This document shows, one piece after another, positions 55,230 through 62,877 of a DNA stretch of 64,000 bases. Source of the stretch: Helicobacter_F equorum (GTDB lineage: Bacteria > Campylobacterota > Campylobacteria > Campylobacterales > Helicobacteraceae). Within the stretch, counting starts at the first letter, position 1. Each line of letters starts with the position of its first letter. Made by a program: the position numbers and the translations under genes. The DNA lies in assembly GCF_042649585.1 (NCBI RefSeq), contig NZ_JBHRZM010000009.1:1-64000 (forward strand), given 5' to 3'. The notes under the pieces are model-generated. The model made no database searches and was not told where the DNA came from. It saw only the letters and a list, made by a program, of their open reading frames with translations.

Positions 55230-56276
55230 ATGCGACTTTCAGAAATAGTGAGTATAGCAAGAGGATTCATGCAGAATACGCCAAGCATTAGTGCGTTTGA
55301 AAATATAAGCACTAAGATAGAAAATATTGAGTGTGGGTGGCTTTTTGTGGCACTAAATCCTCATGATATTCCTCAAGCTATCGCACAAGGGGCATATGGT
55401 ATCATGTATGCTCAAGATGTGAATGTGCGAGAAGACGAGCGATGGAGTGAGTCATTATGGCAAGAAATAGCATGGATTGAAGTGCTAAATATCCATGAAG
55501 CGATAAAAAATCTCATTTATTACAAAATGCTTACTTGGAATATCCAAATGGTTAGTATGAATGCCATTGAATATGTGTTAAGTCAAAAGATTATCACCGA
55601 TAAATCTGTATATATGACACAAGGAGATTCCCAAACCCTCTTAGAATCCTTGCACCCAAAAATCCGCTATATTATCACAAATAATCAAGATATTTTGCTT
55701 CTCTCTAGTAATATTATTACATTGCTAAAACCACTAAATCCACCTTTTGAACTTCTTGCTTATACACTTTTTGATGTGCGTTTGCTCTGTGAGGGTAGAG
55801 AATATCTTTTGCAGCTTCCATATCTTTTTGTAGATACACTAAGTGTTGTGTGCGCCTTTTGTCAAACCTATGGCATAGAACATAATTTAGCCAAATTCGA
55901 AAGTCTTGATGTTTTAAAGCCAAACTTCATCGATGACAAGGGGTGTTTGCGTGAATTTGGACAGACTCAAAAAGTTGTCATAGCTCAAATGGATGGAGCA
56001 TACTTTCAAAATTTTATGCACTATTTTGATACATATGCTAAGTGGGGTAAGCGTTTGTATGTAATCCCAGAATCTAGCGAGTTTGATATCCCTGAATCTA
56101 AAGATAGCACCAAGGAATTTCTTGTGTATAAAAATACTGCCGAGCTTTCCCTTGCTATCCGTCATAAGCATTATAATTTTATGCTGATTTTAGGGATTGA
56201 TGATGCCAAGCTTCTTGAGATTTTGCACACACACGAGCAAACACACCAACCAACACTTTTTGATGGCATACTATGA
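55230..56276 (+). CDS. unknown protein with Mur-ligase-like N-terminus
   Basis: A 348-aa soluble protein I do not recognise as a named family. The N-terminal ~65 residues (ISTKIENIECGWLFVALNPHD then IPQAIAQGAYGIMYAQD) resemble the UDP-MurNAc-binding domain of MurE/MurF (GDLFVAL, AIAQGA), but no GxxGKT/S ATP loop follows, so it is unlikely to be an active ligase. No signal or membrane segment. The stop overlaps the cmoB start by 4 nt, so it is the first gene of a four-gene run. Could be a degenerate or regulatory Mur-like protein. Confidence 0.6.
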   Translation: MRLSEIVSIARGFMQNTPSISAFENISTKIENIECGWLFVALNPHDIPQAIAQGAYGIMYAQDVNVREDERWSESLWQEIAWIEVLNIHEAIKNLIYYKMLTWNIQMVSMNAIEYVLSQKIITDKSVYMTQGDSQTLLESLHPKIRYIITNNQDILLLSSNIITLLKPLNPPFELLAYTLFDVRLLCEGREYLLQLPYLFVDTLSVVCAFCQTYGIEHNLAKFESLDVLKPNFIDDKGCLREFGQTQKVVIAQMDGAYFQNFMHYFDTYAKWGKRLYVIPESSEFDIPESKDSTKEFLVYKNTAELSLAIRHKHYNFMLILGIDDAKLLEILHTHEQTHQPTLFDGIL

Positions 56277-57217
56277 GTGTAAAACAAGATTTAGTATATG
56301 CCTTAGAGCAAAAATGCCAACACTTTTTTACGCGCAAAGATTCTTGTAATTTTGCTAAAGCCTTAGCAAATCTTACAAGTCTTGATATTTCTTTCAGCCT
56401 TAAGTTACCAGATATACCAAGTTATGGTATCACTCTCACACCTAATGCACCACTTACACCAAAAGATCGCGAGATTCTGACACAAACTGCCTTGGCACTC
56501 AAGCCATGGCGTAAGGGACCATTTCGGATTGATACGCTTTTTGTCGATACAGAGTGGCAAAGTTTTATGAAATTTAATCTCCTTGCGCCATATTTGAATC
56601 TTACTGATAAAGAAGTGCTTGATATGGGCTGCAATAATGGGTATTATTTGTTTGAGATGTTGCGTTTTAAGCCTAAGGCACTCTATGGTTTTGATCCAAG
56701 CGCTGTGTATGCTGCACAATTTAATTTTCTTAATCACCTTGCCAAAACAGACATACACTTTTATCCTTTAGGGATTGAGGATTTGCGTGATTTTAGTATC
56801 GCGTATGAGCAAAAGTTTGATTGCATTATGTGTCTTGGTGTGTTGTATCATCGTAGCGATCCTATCGCGACACTCAAAAATCTAAGTTTTGGACTAAAAA
56901 GAGGCGGGGAGCTGTTTTTGGACTGCCTCTTGATAGAATCTGATAAAGAACTATGCCTATGCCCTAAGAAATCCTATGCTAAAATGAGTAATGTATATTT
57001 TATCCCAAGTTTAGAGGCATTAAAGGGTTGGTGTGAGCGTGCGGGGTTTGGAAGTTTTGAAATACTTGGTATGCAACAAACCACCACACAAGAACAGCGC
57101 AAAACTCCTTGGATTGATACTCTAAGCTTGGAGGATTTTTTAGATTCTCAAAGTGGGCTAACAATCGAGGGTTATCCGCCACCATTGCGTGGATATTTTA
57201 GATTGATAAAAACATAA
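56273..57217 (+). CDS. cmoB: tRNA U34 carboxymethyltransferase CmoB
   Basis: Uses carboxy-SAM to make cmo5U34 in tRNA. The 314-aa protein has PWRKGPFRIDTLFVDTEW, then SAM motif VLDMGCNNGYYLFEM, CLGVLYHRSDPI and the C-terminal DTLSLEDFLD and GYPPPLRGYF, all CmoB-specific. Coupled to the upstream unknown gene (ATGA). cmoA is not in the window. Confidence 0.94.
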   Translation: MSVKQDLVYALEQKCQHFFTRKDSCNFAKALANLTSLDISFSLKLPDIPSYGITLTPNAPLTPKDREILTQTALALKPWRKGPFRIDTLFVDTEWQSFMKFNLLAPYLNLTDKEVLDMGCNNGYYLFEMLRFKPKALYGFDPSAVYAAQFNFLNHLAKTDIHFYPLGIEDLRDFSIAYEQKFDCIMCLGVLYHRSDPIATLKNLSFGLKRGGELFLDCLLIESDKELCLCPKKSYAKMSNVYFIPSLEALKGWCERAGFGSFEILGMQQTTTQEQRKTPWIDTLSLEDFLDSQSGLTIEGYPPPLRGYFRLIKT

Positions 57218-57227
57218 GGAACTTTGT

Positions 57228-57668
57228 ATGGATGAGCAAGAAGACCAACTCCCCTTAGAAAACGATACGCTTAATATCTGCACGAAGCTACATACTTGTG
57301 GCGAGATCGTATTGCTTACAAGGGGAGTGGCAAATGTGCAGTTTGTGCCAGAAGAATATATGGTAATGGATAAAGAAGCACACAATAGCCTTATACACGC
57401 AGGATATATATTCAATGCCGCTTCGTATGCGGCAATGGCAGCTATTAATAAGCGTCATAGCATTATGATTGCTGCAGATGTGAAGTTTCTCTCCCCTATC
57501 GAATTAGGACATGAAGTGCTTTTTAAGGCGGTGGCAACGCAAATGGATACAAAAAAATGCGAGGTAAAAGTCGAGGGATTTTTGCTTGATATTAAAATTT
57601 TTGATTCACTATTTCATATCGCTGTGTTTGATAAAGCACCATTTAGTATCGCGTTGGACAAGCTATAA
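57228..57668 (+). CDS. hotdog-fold thioesterase-like protein
   Basis: A 146-aa hotdog protein; HNSLIHAGYIFNAASYAAMAAIN is the central hotdog helix with its acidic/His region, and VKFLSPIELGHEVLFKA the following strand. The same neighbour follows cmoB in H. pylori. Similarity to FapR- and PaaI-type hotdog proteins suggests acyl-CoA or acyl-ACP binding. The reaction is not evident. Confidence 0.8.
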   Translation: MDEQEDQLPLENDTLNICTKLHTCGEIVLLTRGVANVQFVPEEYMVMDKEAHNSLIHAGYIFNAASYAAMAAINKRHSIMIAADVKFLSPIELGHEVLFKAVATQMDTKKCEVKVEGFLLDIKIFDSLFHIAVFDKAPFSIALDKL

Positions 57669-57678
57669 CTATTGTTAT
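57665..57678. promoter_or_regulatory. TAAC-N4-GTTA palindrome (NssR/Crp-Fnr-like operator) before globin gene
   Basis: ATAAC TATT GTTAT is a perfect palindrome, centred about 59 bases upstream of the expected start from the TAGAAT box. Campylobacter NssR, a Crp-Fnr regulator, binds TTAAC-N4-GTTAA before its globin genes. The outer base differs here, so this is a candidate only. Confidence 0.45.
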
Positions 57679-57718
57679 TTATGAAATAGATATTGTTTTT
57701 TGGTTTGTTTTTGTTTCA

Positions 57719-57724
57719 TAGAAT
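57719..57724 (+). promoter_or_regulatory. -10 element of the globin gene
   Basis: TAGAAT, 32 bases upstream of the globin start codon. Confidence 0.5.
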
Positions 57725-57756
57725 TCCGCGAAATTTTAAGTTAGGAAAGGAATTTT

Positions 57757-58191
57757 ATGTTAGAAACTCATACAAAAGAAATTGTAAAAAGCACAGTGCC
57801 ACTCTTGAAAGAATATGGAGAAGACATCACCAAGGTATTTTATAGGGAGCTTTTTAGTCGCTATCCGGAAGTAAAGGGTATGTTTGATATGGAGAAACAA
57901 AAAAGTGGACAACAACCGAAAGCCTTGGCAATGGCTATCTTGAATGCTGCAAAGAATATTGATAATCTTGAAAAGATTCGCCCCTCTGTGGAGTCGATTG
58001 GTAAGATACATGTGGGATTGCATGTATTGCCAGAGCATTATCCATTAGTTGGAGAATGCCTACTTATTGCTATCAAAGAAGTCTTACAAGATGTGGCTAG
58101 TGATGAGGTTATAGAAGCGTGGGGCAAAGCTTATGGAGCGATTGCGGATTTTTATATCAATATAGAAGCAAAGATATATCAAAATACATAA
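57757..58191 (+). CDS. single-domain haemoglobin (Cgb-like)
   Basis: A 144-aa three-on-three globin with no reductase domain. FYRELFSRYPEVKGMFDMEKQKSG gives the CD corner with Phe and Gln-type distal residues, and KIHVGLHVLPEHYPLVGECLL contains the proximal His (HVGL..EHY). Closest in pattern to Campylobacter Cgb and the N-domain of flavohaemoglobin, so a nitric oxide detoxification role (NO dioxygenation) is likely. Own -10 box and a candidate NssR-like site upstream; terminator downstream. Confidence 0.9.
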   Translation: MLETHTKEIVKSTVPLLKEYGEDITKVFYRELFSRYPEVKGMFDMEKQKSGQQPKALAMAILNAAKNIDNLEKIRPSVESIGKIHVGLHVLPEHYPLVGECLLIAIKEVLQDVASDEVIEAWGKAYGAIADFYINIEAKIYQNT

Positions 58192-58209
58192 GATATTGTG
58201 CCTTACACG

Positions 58210-58239
58210 CCACATACATTCATAGCGTATGTGGTTTTT
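58210..58239 (+). terminator. intrinsic terminator after the globin gene
   Basis: CCACATAC (58210-58217) pairs with GTATGTGG (58227-58234), followed by TTTTT. Nineteen bases after the globin stop. Confidence 0.85.
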
Positions 58240-58268
58240 AGGTTTTGTGAGGATAGGGTGTTGTATGG

Positions 58269-58300
58269 ACACAATCAAAAGCTAGAATCTTTGATTGTGT
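58269..58300. repeat. perfect 11-bp inverted repeat
   Basis: ACACAATCAAA (58269-58279) and TTTGATTGTGT (58290-58300) with a ten-base loop. No T run follows on either strand, so it is not a typical terminator. It lies between the globin terminator and the flgG-tail repeat; it may mark the junction of the duplicated segment, or help end the methyltransferase transcript. Confidence 0.6.
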
Positions 58301-58345
58301 AGAGTTTATGTAAGTATCAATTACTTATAAGGTTTTGTGCTATGC

Positions 58346-59185
58346 CTAGCGTTTTAATCCATTGACGGTTTGTAGCATAGCATCTGCTGTTTGGATTGTC
58401 TTAGAATTTGCCTCATGATGCTTAAGAGAAGCAAGATATTCTCTTGCTTTTTGTTGATTAGGCTTTCTACACGATAGATGAGTATAAAGTGAGAGTTCAT
58501 CACTTATCCCAAAAAGAGATTTTTTGACAGAATCAAAGAAATAATGACATACCATAATGATTTCTGCTTGTGTATTGACATGCTCATAATTCATAATTAC
58601 ATCATAGTCTAATTTGTATTTTGTCCTGAATGCGATACCTGTTGATAATTTATATGCCATCGTCCATAAGAATCTACCCTGACTTGGAATAGCTGCTGAA
58701 AATACGCCATTATCCTTTAAGAGCAGACATGAATGTGCTACAACTTCTGGCAAATTTGTTATATGTTCTAATACCGCACAGGATATGATTCGGTCATAAA
58801 GTGTATTTTCATTAGTAATATATCCCCCCCCCCTTGTTGAATACGTGTTTTCTGTAATTTGTGTAATATCTTGATAGATTGCATTTACATATTGTAGCTT
58901 TGGGGAATCTTGATATAGCGTTTCGAATGGTTCAATAATATCATAATGGCTTAAATTATGCTCGTATGATATTTGATTTAGTGTTCCAGCGCCTATTTCT
59001 AGCGTTCTGTATCCACCTATGTCTTTTGTATCTTTTGCTACTTTATGGTGCAACCAACGTTCAAGTTTTTGAGCCATTCCGTTAGCTACTCCTTCTCCTG
59101 ATCTATTGCTTTTGTAGTGTTCTTCATAGATGGCTTGATAAGCATCTGGTAGTGGATTTTTTACTTTTGGAAAATTATGAAACAT
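58346..59185 (-). CDS. phase-variable SAM methyltransferase with fused FlgG C-terminal tail
   Basis: A 279-aa class I SAM methyltransferase. Motif I is YRTLEIGAGTLNQISYEH (about residue 59), followed by IIEPFETLYQDSP and an acceptor-side IISCAVLEHITNLPEVV. This resembles small-molecule or glycan methyltransferases. The coding strand holds G10 at 58833-58824 (…TRGGGYI), in frame here, so ON. The last 22 residues (EANSKTIQTADAMLQTVNG, then LKR) are the FlgG C-terminus, encoded by an exact 70-bp copy of the flgG end. ATG 59185 has AAAGGAGAG and lies 15 nt after the flgG stop, so it should be co-transcribed with flgG. Substrate unknown. Confidence 0.82.
   Translation of the reverse strand: MFHNFPKVKNPLPDAYQAIYEEHYKSNRSGEGVANGMAQKLERWLHHKVAKDTKDIGGYRTLEIGAGTLNQISYEHNLSHYDIIEPFETLYQDSPKLQYVNAIYQDITQITENTYSTRGGGYITNENTLYDRIISCAVLEHITNLPEVVAHSCLLLKDNGVFSAAIPSQGRFLWTMAYKLSTGIAFRTKYKLDYDVIMNYEHVNTQAEIIMVCHYFFDSVKKSLFGISDELSLYTHLSCRKPNQQKAREYLASLKHHEANSKTIQTADAMLQTVNGLKR
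58347..58416. repeat. direct repeat copy 1: flgG 3' end fused to methyltransferase
   Basis: Seventy bases identical to 59202-59271, ending in the stop region of the methyltransferase. Identity breaks off sharply at both ends. Confidence 0.97.
58824..58833 (-). repeat. G10 phase-variation tract in methyltransferase
   Basis: Ten C on the plus strand (G on the coding strand). With ten the frame is open; changes not divisible by three would truncate the protein about 117 residues in. Confidence 0.93.
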
Positions 59186-59200
59186 TTACTCTCCTTTGTT

Positions 59201-59989
59201 TTAGCGTTTTAATCCATTGACGGTTTGTAGCATAGCATCTGCTGTTTGGATTGTCTTAGAATTTGCCTCATACGCTCTTTGACCTGTGATAAGATCTGTC
59301 ATTTCCTCTACAAGTTTGACATTACTCAATTCTATAAAGCCTTGCCGTAGTTGTCCAAAGCCATCTATGCCCGGCACACCTGCAATAGGTTCTCCTGAGG
59401 CATTGGTATTGATAAGTAAATTATCACCAAGCGCGTGTAATCCAGCAGGATTGACAAAATTTACAATCTCAATTTGTCCTAATACGTTAACTTCTGTTTG
59501 ATTGCCTTCTAGCACGCTCACCGTGCCATCTGTGCCTATGTTGATTTGTGTGGTATTTTCGGGAACTGCAATATTTGGAATGAGTTGATAGCCTTCAGGT
59601 GTTACGATATTGCCCTCGTTATCGAGCTTGAAACTTCCAGCGCGTGTGTAAGCGATATTGCCATCAGGGAGTTGGATTTGAAAAAATCCATTACCCGTGA
59701 TTGCTATATCTAGGTTATTTTCTGTTTCTTTTGGGTGTCCTTGAGAAAACATTTTTTGCACCGAAATCGGACGCACACCAATGCCCACTTCTATACCTGT
59801 AGGAGAGATGGTTGTTTCACTCGTTGAAGTCCCAGCATATTGGAGCACTTGATGAAATAAGTCCGCAAATTCTGCGCGTTGTTTTTTAAAGCCTATGGTA
59901 TTGACATTGGCGATATTATTAGAAGTTGTATCGATTTGTAATTGCTGTCCTAGCATACCTGTGGTAGCGGTATAAATAGACCTCATCAT
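59201..59989 (-). CDS. flgG: flagellar distal rod protein FlgG
   Basis: Distal rod of the basal body, about 262 aa. The N-terminus RSIYTATTGMLGQQLQIDTTSNNIANVNTIGFKK (abbreviated: SNNIANVNTIGF at about 24-35) and the C-terminus (QRAYEANSKTIQTADAMLQ) are classical FlgG; TRAGSFKLDNEGN is the core motif. Tandem ATGs at 59989 and 59986 follow AAAGGA; the open frame extends 42 codons further but without support. Preceded by a sigma-54 promoter and followed by the methyltransferase. The gene itself is intact. Confidence 0.95.
   Translation of the reverse strand: MMRSIYTATTGMLGQQLQIDTTSNNIANVNTIGFKKQRAEFADLFHQVLQYAGTSTSETTISPTGIEVGIGVRPISVQKMFSQGHPKETENNLDIAITGNGFFQIQLPDGNIAYTRAGSFKLDNEGNIVTPEGYQLIPNIAVPENTTQINIGTDGTVSVLEGNQTEVNVLGQIEIVNFVNPAGLHALGDNLLINTNASGEPIAGVPGIDGFGQLRQGFIELSNVKLVEEMTDLITGQRAYEANSKTIQTADAMLQTVNGLKR
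59202..59271. repeat. direct repeat copy 2: native flgG 3' end
   Basis: The original 70-bp copy inside flgG; repeated at 58347-58416. The copies are 855 bp apart and in the same orientation. Confidence 0.97.
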
Positions 59990-60042
59990 AGGCAATCCTT
60001 TGTTGTTTGTTGCGTCTTGGACGACATAAATACAGAATCTAA

Positions 60043-60060
60043 AAGCAAAAGTAATTCCTT
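60043..60060 (-). promoter_or_regulatory. sigma-54 promoter of flgG (and methyltransferase)
   Basis: On the minus strand GG (60058-60057), ten bases (AATTACTTTT), then GC (60046-60045) and TTT. Exact -24/-12 spacing, in the same TTTTGCTT context as the fliK promoter. About 55 bases upstream of the flgG start. Confidence 0.78.
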
Positions 60061-60083
60061 TAATATCTTGTAAGAGAAAATAC

Positions 60084-60091
60084 ATTATAAT
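60084..60091. promoter_or_regulatory. overlapping divergent -10 boxes
   Basis: ATTATAAT reads TATAAT on both strands (60086-60091 plus; 60089-60084 minus). The plus box fits the UPF0126 gene (start 37 bases on). The minus box could give flgG a sigma-80 start in addition to the sigma-54 one. Confidence 0.5.
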
Positions 60092-60127
60092 CCTCGCCCA
60101 TAGATTTACAACCAAAAAGGCACGGAA

Positions 60128-60781
60128 ATGTCCTATCCTATCAGTGATACCACATTATTGCATACACTCTTTGTTGTTGGGATTATTGTTGAAGCAATAA
60201 CGGGTGCTTTGGCTGCAGGTAGGCATAAAATGGATCTTTTTGGCGTGATGTTTATCGCACTTGTTACTGCCATTGGTGGAGGTTCTATCCGCGATGTATT
60301 GCTTGGGACTTATCCGCTTACATGGGTAGAGAATCCATCATATGTGATTATTATTTGTGTAAGTGCGATTCTTACGACACTTATTCCCAAAAAACTTGTG
60401 CGATTTGAAAAAGTTTTTTTAAGCCTTGATGCGTTGGGATTGGTGGTATTTAGTATTATTGGTGCGCAAGTAGCGATGAAAAATGGTCATGGTTTTATTA
60501 TCGCTGTGAGTGCAGCGTGTATTACAGGGATTTTTGGTGGAATTTTGCGCGATATTTTTTGCAATCGCATTCCGCTTGTGTTTCAAAAGGAATTATATGC
60601 CGGGGTGAGTATGATTGCAGCGACTTTATATTATGTGCTCGTGGTGGGTGTTGGAGTGGATTCATTGCTTGCAGTGCTTATCACGCTTGTATTTGGCACA
60701 CTTTTGCGCTTGTTTGCGATCGGTTATAAGCTAAATCTCCCCACATTTTCCTATGAAGATACGCATAGATCACATAAATAA
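60128..60781 (+). CDS. UPF0126 / TRIC-like membrane protein
   Basis: A 217-aa inner-membrane protein with seven hydrophobic segments in two repeats, each carrying a glycine-rich turn (AIGGGSIRDVLLG and GIFGGILRDIF). This is the YicG/UPF0126 family, related to trimeric intracellular cation channels; some members transport small molecules such as glycine. It precedes dnaX by 18 nt and may share its transcript. Confidence 0.9.
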   Translation: MSYPISDTTLLHTLFVVGIIVEAITGALAAGRHKMDLFGVMFIALVTAIGGGSIRDVLLGTYPLTWVENPSYVIIICVSAILTTLIPKKLVRFEKVFLSLDALGLVVFSIIGAQVAMKNGHGFIIAVSAACITGIFGGILRDIFCNRIPLVFQKELYAGVSMIAATLYYVLVVGVGVDSLLAVLITLVFGTLLRLFAIGYKLNLPTFSYEDTHRSHK

Positions 60782-60799
60782 AAAATAAAAGGAATTGCA

Positions 60800-62416
60800 A
60801 TGTCATTAGCTCTTGCTTTGAAATATCGCCCCACTACCTTTGAGGATCTCATCGGACAGCACGCGGTTTCTCAAACACTTTCTCTCGCGCTAGATTCTAA
60901 ACATATTTCACATGCCTATCTTTTTAGTGGTTTGCGTGGCAGTGGAAAAACGAGTTCAGCTAGAATCTTTTCACGATCGTTGCAATGCGATAAGGGACCT
61001 ACTTCAAAGCCCTGTGGTGAATGTCAAAATTGTAAGGCTGCATTAGAGGGTAGGCATTTGGATATTATTGAAATGGATGCGGCTTCTAGTCGCAAGATTG
61101 ATGATATTCGTGATCTTATCGAGCAGACTAAATATCGCCCAGCATTTGGACGATACAAGATTTTTATCATTGATGAAGTGCATATGCTTACACGCGAGGC
61201 GTTTAATGCTTTATTAAAAACGCTTGAAGAACCACCTGAGTATGTAAAATTTATTTTGGCTACGACAGATCCGCTCAAACTCCCACCCACAATTTTAAGT
61301 AGGACACAACATTTTAGATTTAAACAAATCCCACAAAGGCTTGTAGTAGAGCATATCGCCCATATTTTGGATAAAGAACAAGTGCGATATGACACACAGG
61401 CATTAGATATTATCGCACGTAGTGGATCTGGAAGTTTGCGAGATACATTAACGCTTCTTGATCAAGCAATCATTTTTTGTAAAAATGATATTGATACAAG
61501 TGGCGTTACGGATATGTTAGGTATCGTTGATCCACAGATTTTTAGTGAGCTCTTTAGCAATCTTTTAACAAATAATCTTAGCGATATTCAAGTAAGTATA
61601 GAGGTATTGCAAGAATACGAAAGTGAGATGATTATAGATGAAATGATACTTTTCCTTAAAGATAAGCTTTTAGCAAATGACAAAGCTTATCCGCCATTGC
61701 TTTTGGATAGATTTTTTAGAATCCTAACAGATTCTAAAATCCTTCTTGCACATAATACTGATGGGAGTTTTGTTCTTTTGCTAACCTTGCTCAAAATGCA
61801 AGAAGCCCTAAAAATAAAAGAAATTGATGCGATGATTGTGGATTTGGAACATCAAATTTTTGGTGCTTCAACTCCAAATGTTACACATACCACAGCAAAT
61901 ATTGTACCAAACCAACCTGCACACAGCCAATCTGCACAGAATCTAGCACAAAATTCCGCACAAGCAACCATTCCAAAGATCCAAAGTCCCTTTGAAATCC
62001 TTACGCAAAAGCTATATGATAGAAATTATGAGTTAGGGGAATGTTTTGCGCGGTGTGTGAAGTTTGTGAGTTTTGAAAGTGATACGCTTACTTGGTATTC
62101 AAGTGCGGATGGTGAGGACAAAGAGAGACTTACACGACATTTTGAGATTATAAAGGCATTTGTAGCACAAGTTTTTGGTGCGCATACCAAGATTAGTGTG
62201 CAAAAATCACAACCACAAACCACCAAGGCACAAGAAAATGGGACAAATCAAGATACTTTGATGAGCAAAGACACTCAAGCAGATCAAAATATGCCCACAA
62301 ACCAAAACACTCCAAACAGCCAAAAAACTCAAGATAGAGAGTTTATACAACACAATAAAGAGATTGTGGCAAGTTTGGAGGAACACTTGGGGATTAAAGA
62401 TTATTTTAAATCCTAA
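60800..62416 (+). CDS. dnaX: DNA polymerase III subunits gamma/tau
   Basis: Clamp-loader ATPase. The 538-aa protein has Walker A GLRGSGKTSSARI, a zinc module (CDKGPTSKPCGECQNC), DEVHML, and SRTQHFRFKQI plus the sensor 2 SGSLRDTLTLLDQA. The C-terminal ~150 residues are variable and Gln/Asn/Thr-rich. No obvious slippery A-run for a programmed shorter gamma product. AAGGAA ribosome site. Followed by tsaE. Confidence 0.95.
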   Translation: MSLALALKYRPTTFEDLIGQHAVSQTLSLALDSKHISHAYLFSGLRGSGKTSSARIFSRSLQCDKGPTSKPCGECQNCKAALEGRHLDIIEMDAASSRKIDDIRDLIEQTKYRPAFGRYKIFIIDEVHMLTREAFNALLKTLEEPPEYVKFILATTDPLKLPPTILSRTQHFRFKQIPQRLVVEHIAHILDKEQVRYDTQALDIIARSGSGSLRDTLTLLDQAIIFCKNDIDTSGVTDMLGIVDPQIFSELFSNLLTNNLSDIQVSIEVLQEYESEMIIDEMILFLKDKLLANDKAYPPLLLDRFFRILTDSKILLAHNTDGSFVLLLTLLKMQEALKIKEIDAMIVDLEHQIFGASTPNVTHTTANIVPNQPAHSQSAQNLAQNSAQATIPKIQSPFEILTQKLYDRNYELGECFARCVKFVSFESDTLTWYSSADGEDKERLTRHFEIIKAFVAQVFGAHTKISVQKSQPQTTKAQENGTNQDTLMSKDTQADQNMPTNQNTPNSQKTQDREFIQHNKEIVASLEEHLGIKDYFKS

Positions 62417-62436
62417 ATATCACGCAACAAGGAGAA

Positions 62437-62877
62437 ATGATGACATTTACACTAGGAGAAGAAGGTTTGGAGCCACTTTGTGGTTATCTAGATTCATATA
62501 CAAAGGGACAAAAGCGAGTCTTTTTTTTGCTTAATGGTGATTTGGGGAGTGGCAAGACGACACTTGTGAAAAATTTCGTGCATTTTAGGGGTGGTAGAGA
62601 TGATGTAACTTCGCCTACCTTTAGTCTTTCACAAGATTATGATGATGTATTTCATTATGATTTTTATCAAAAAGAATATAATCACCTCTTAGAACTTGGA
62701 TTTATCGAGCTTTTTGAGCGTGAGGGTATACATTTTATCGAATGGGCTGATACTGGTATCAAAGATCTTTTGCAAAAATGTGGTTTTGCAATCGTGCGCG
62801 TGGATATTGTGCCTTTAGATTCTGGAGAAAGGGAGTATATAATCAACGATGAATACATTACAAGCACACAATCTTAG
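62437..62877 (+). CDS. tsaE: tRNA t6A biosynthesis ATPase TsaE
   Basis: ATPase of the TsaBDE complex that makes t6A37 in ANN-decoding tRNAs. At 146 aa, Walker A NGDLGSGKTTLVKNFV, SPTFSLSQDY and the C-terminal FIEWADTGIKD are diagnostic. Two adjacent ATGs; the second (62440) is better spaced from AGGAG. Overlaps lptB by 29 nt. Confidence 0.94.
   Translation: MMTFTLGEEGLEPLCGYLDSYTKGQKRVFFLLNGDLGSGKTTLVKNFVHFRGGRDDVTSPTFSLSQDYDDVFHYDFYQKEYNHLLELGFIELFEREGIHFIEWADTGIKDLLQKCGFAIVRVDIVPLDSGEREYIINDEYITSTQS

Noticed and set aside
58269..58300. 11-bp inverted repeat as the methyltransferase terminator
   Set aside because: No T run follows on the minus strand; listed as a repeat only.
58191..60000. 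Insertion sequence or prophage remnant behind the flgG-end duplication
   Set aside because: No transposase, integrase, or terminal inverted repeats; only the direct repeats and one cargo gene are visible.
59990..60115. 42-codon N-terminal extension of FlgG
   Set aside because: It covers the sigma-54 promoter, has no ribosome site, and FlgG proteins begin at the tandem ATG.
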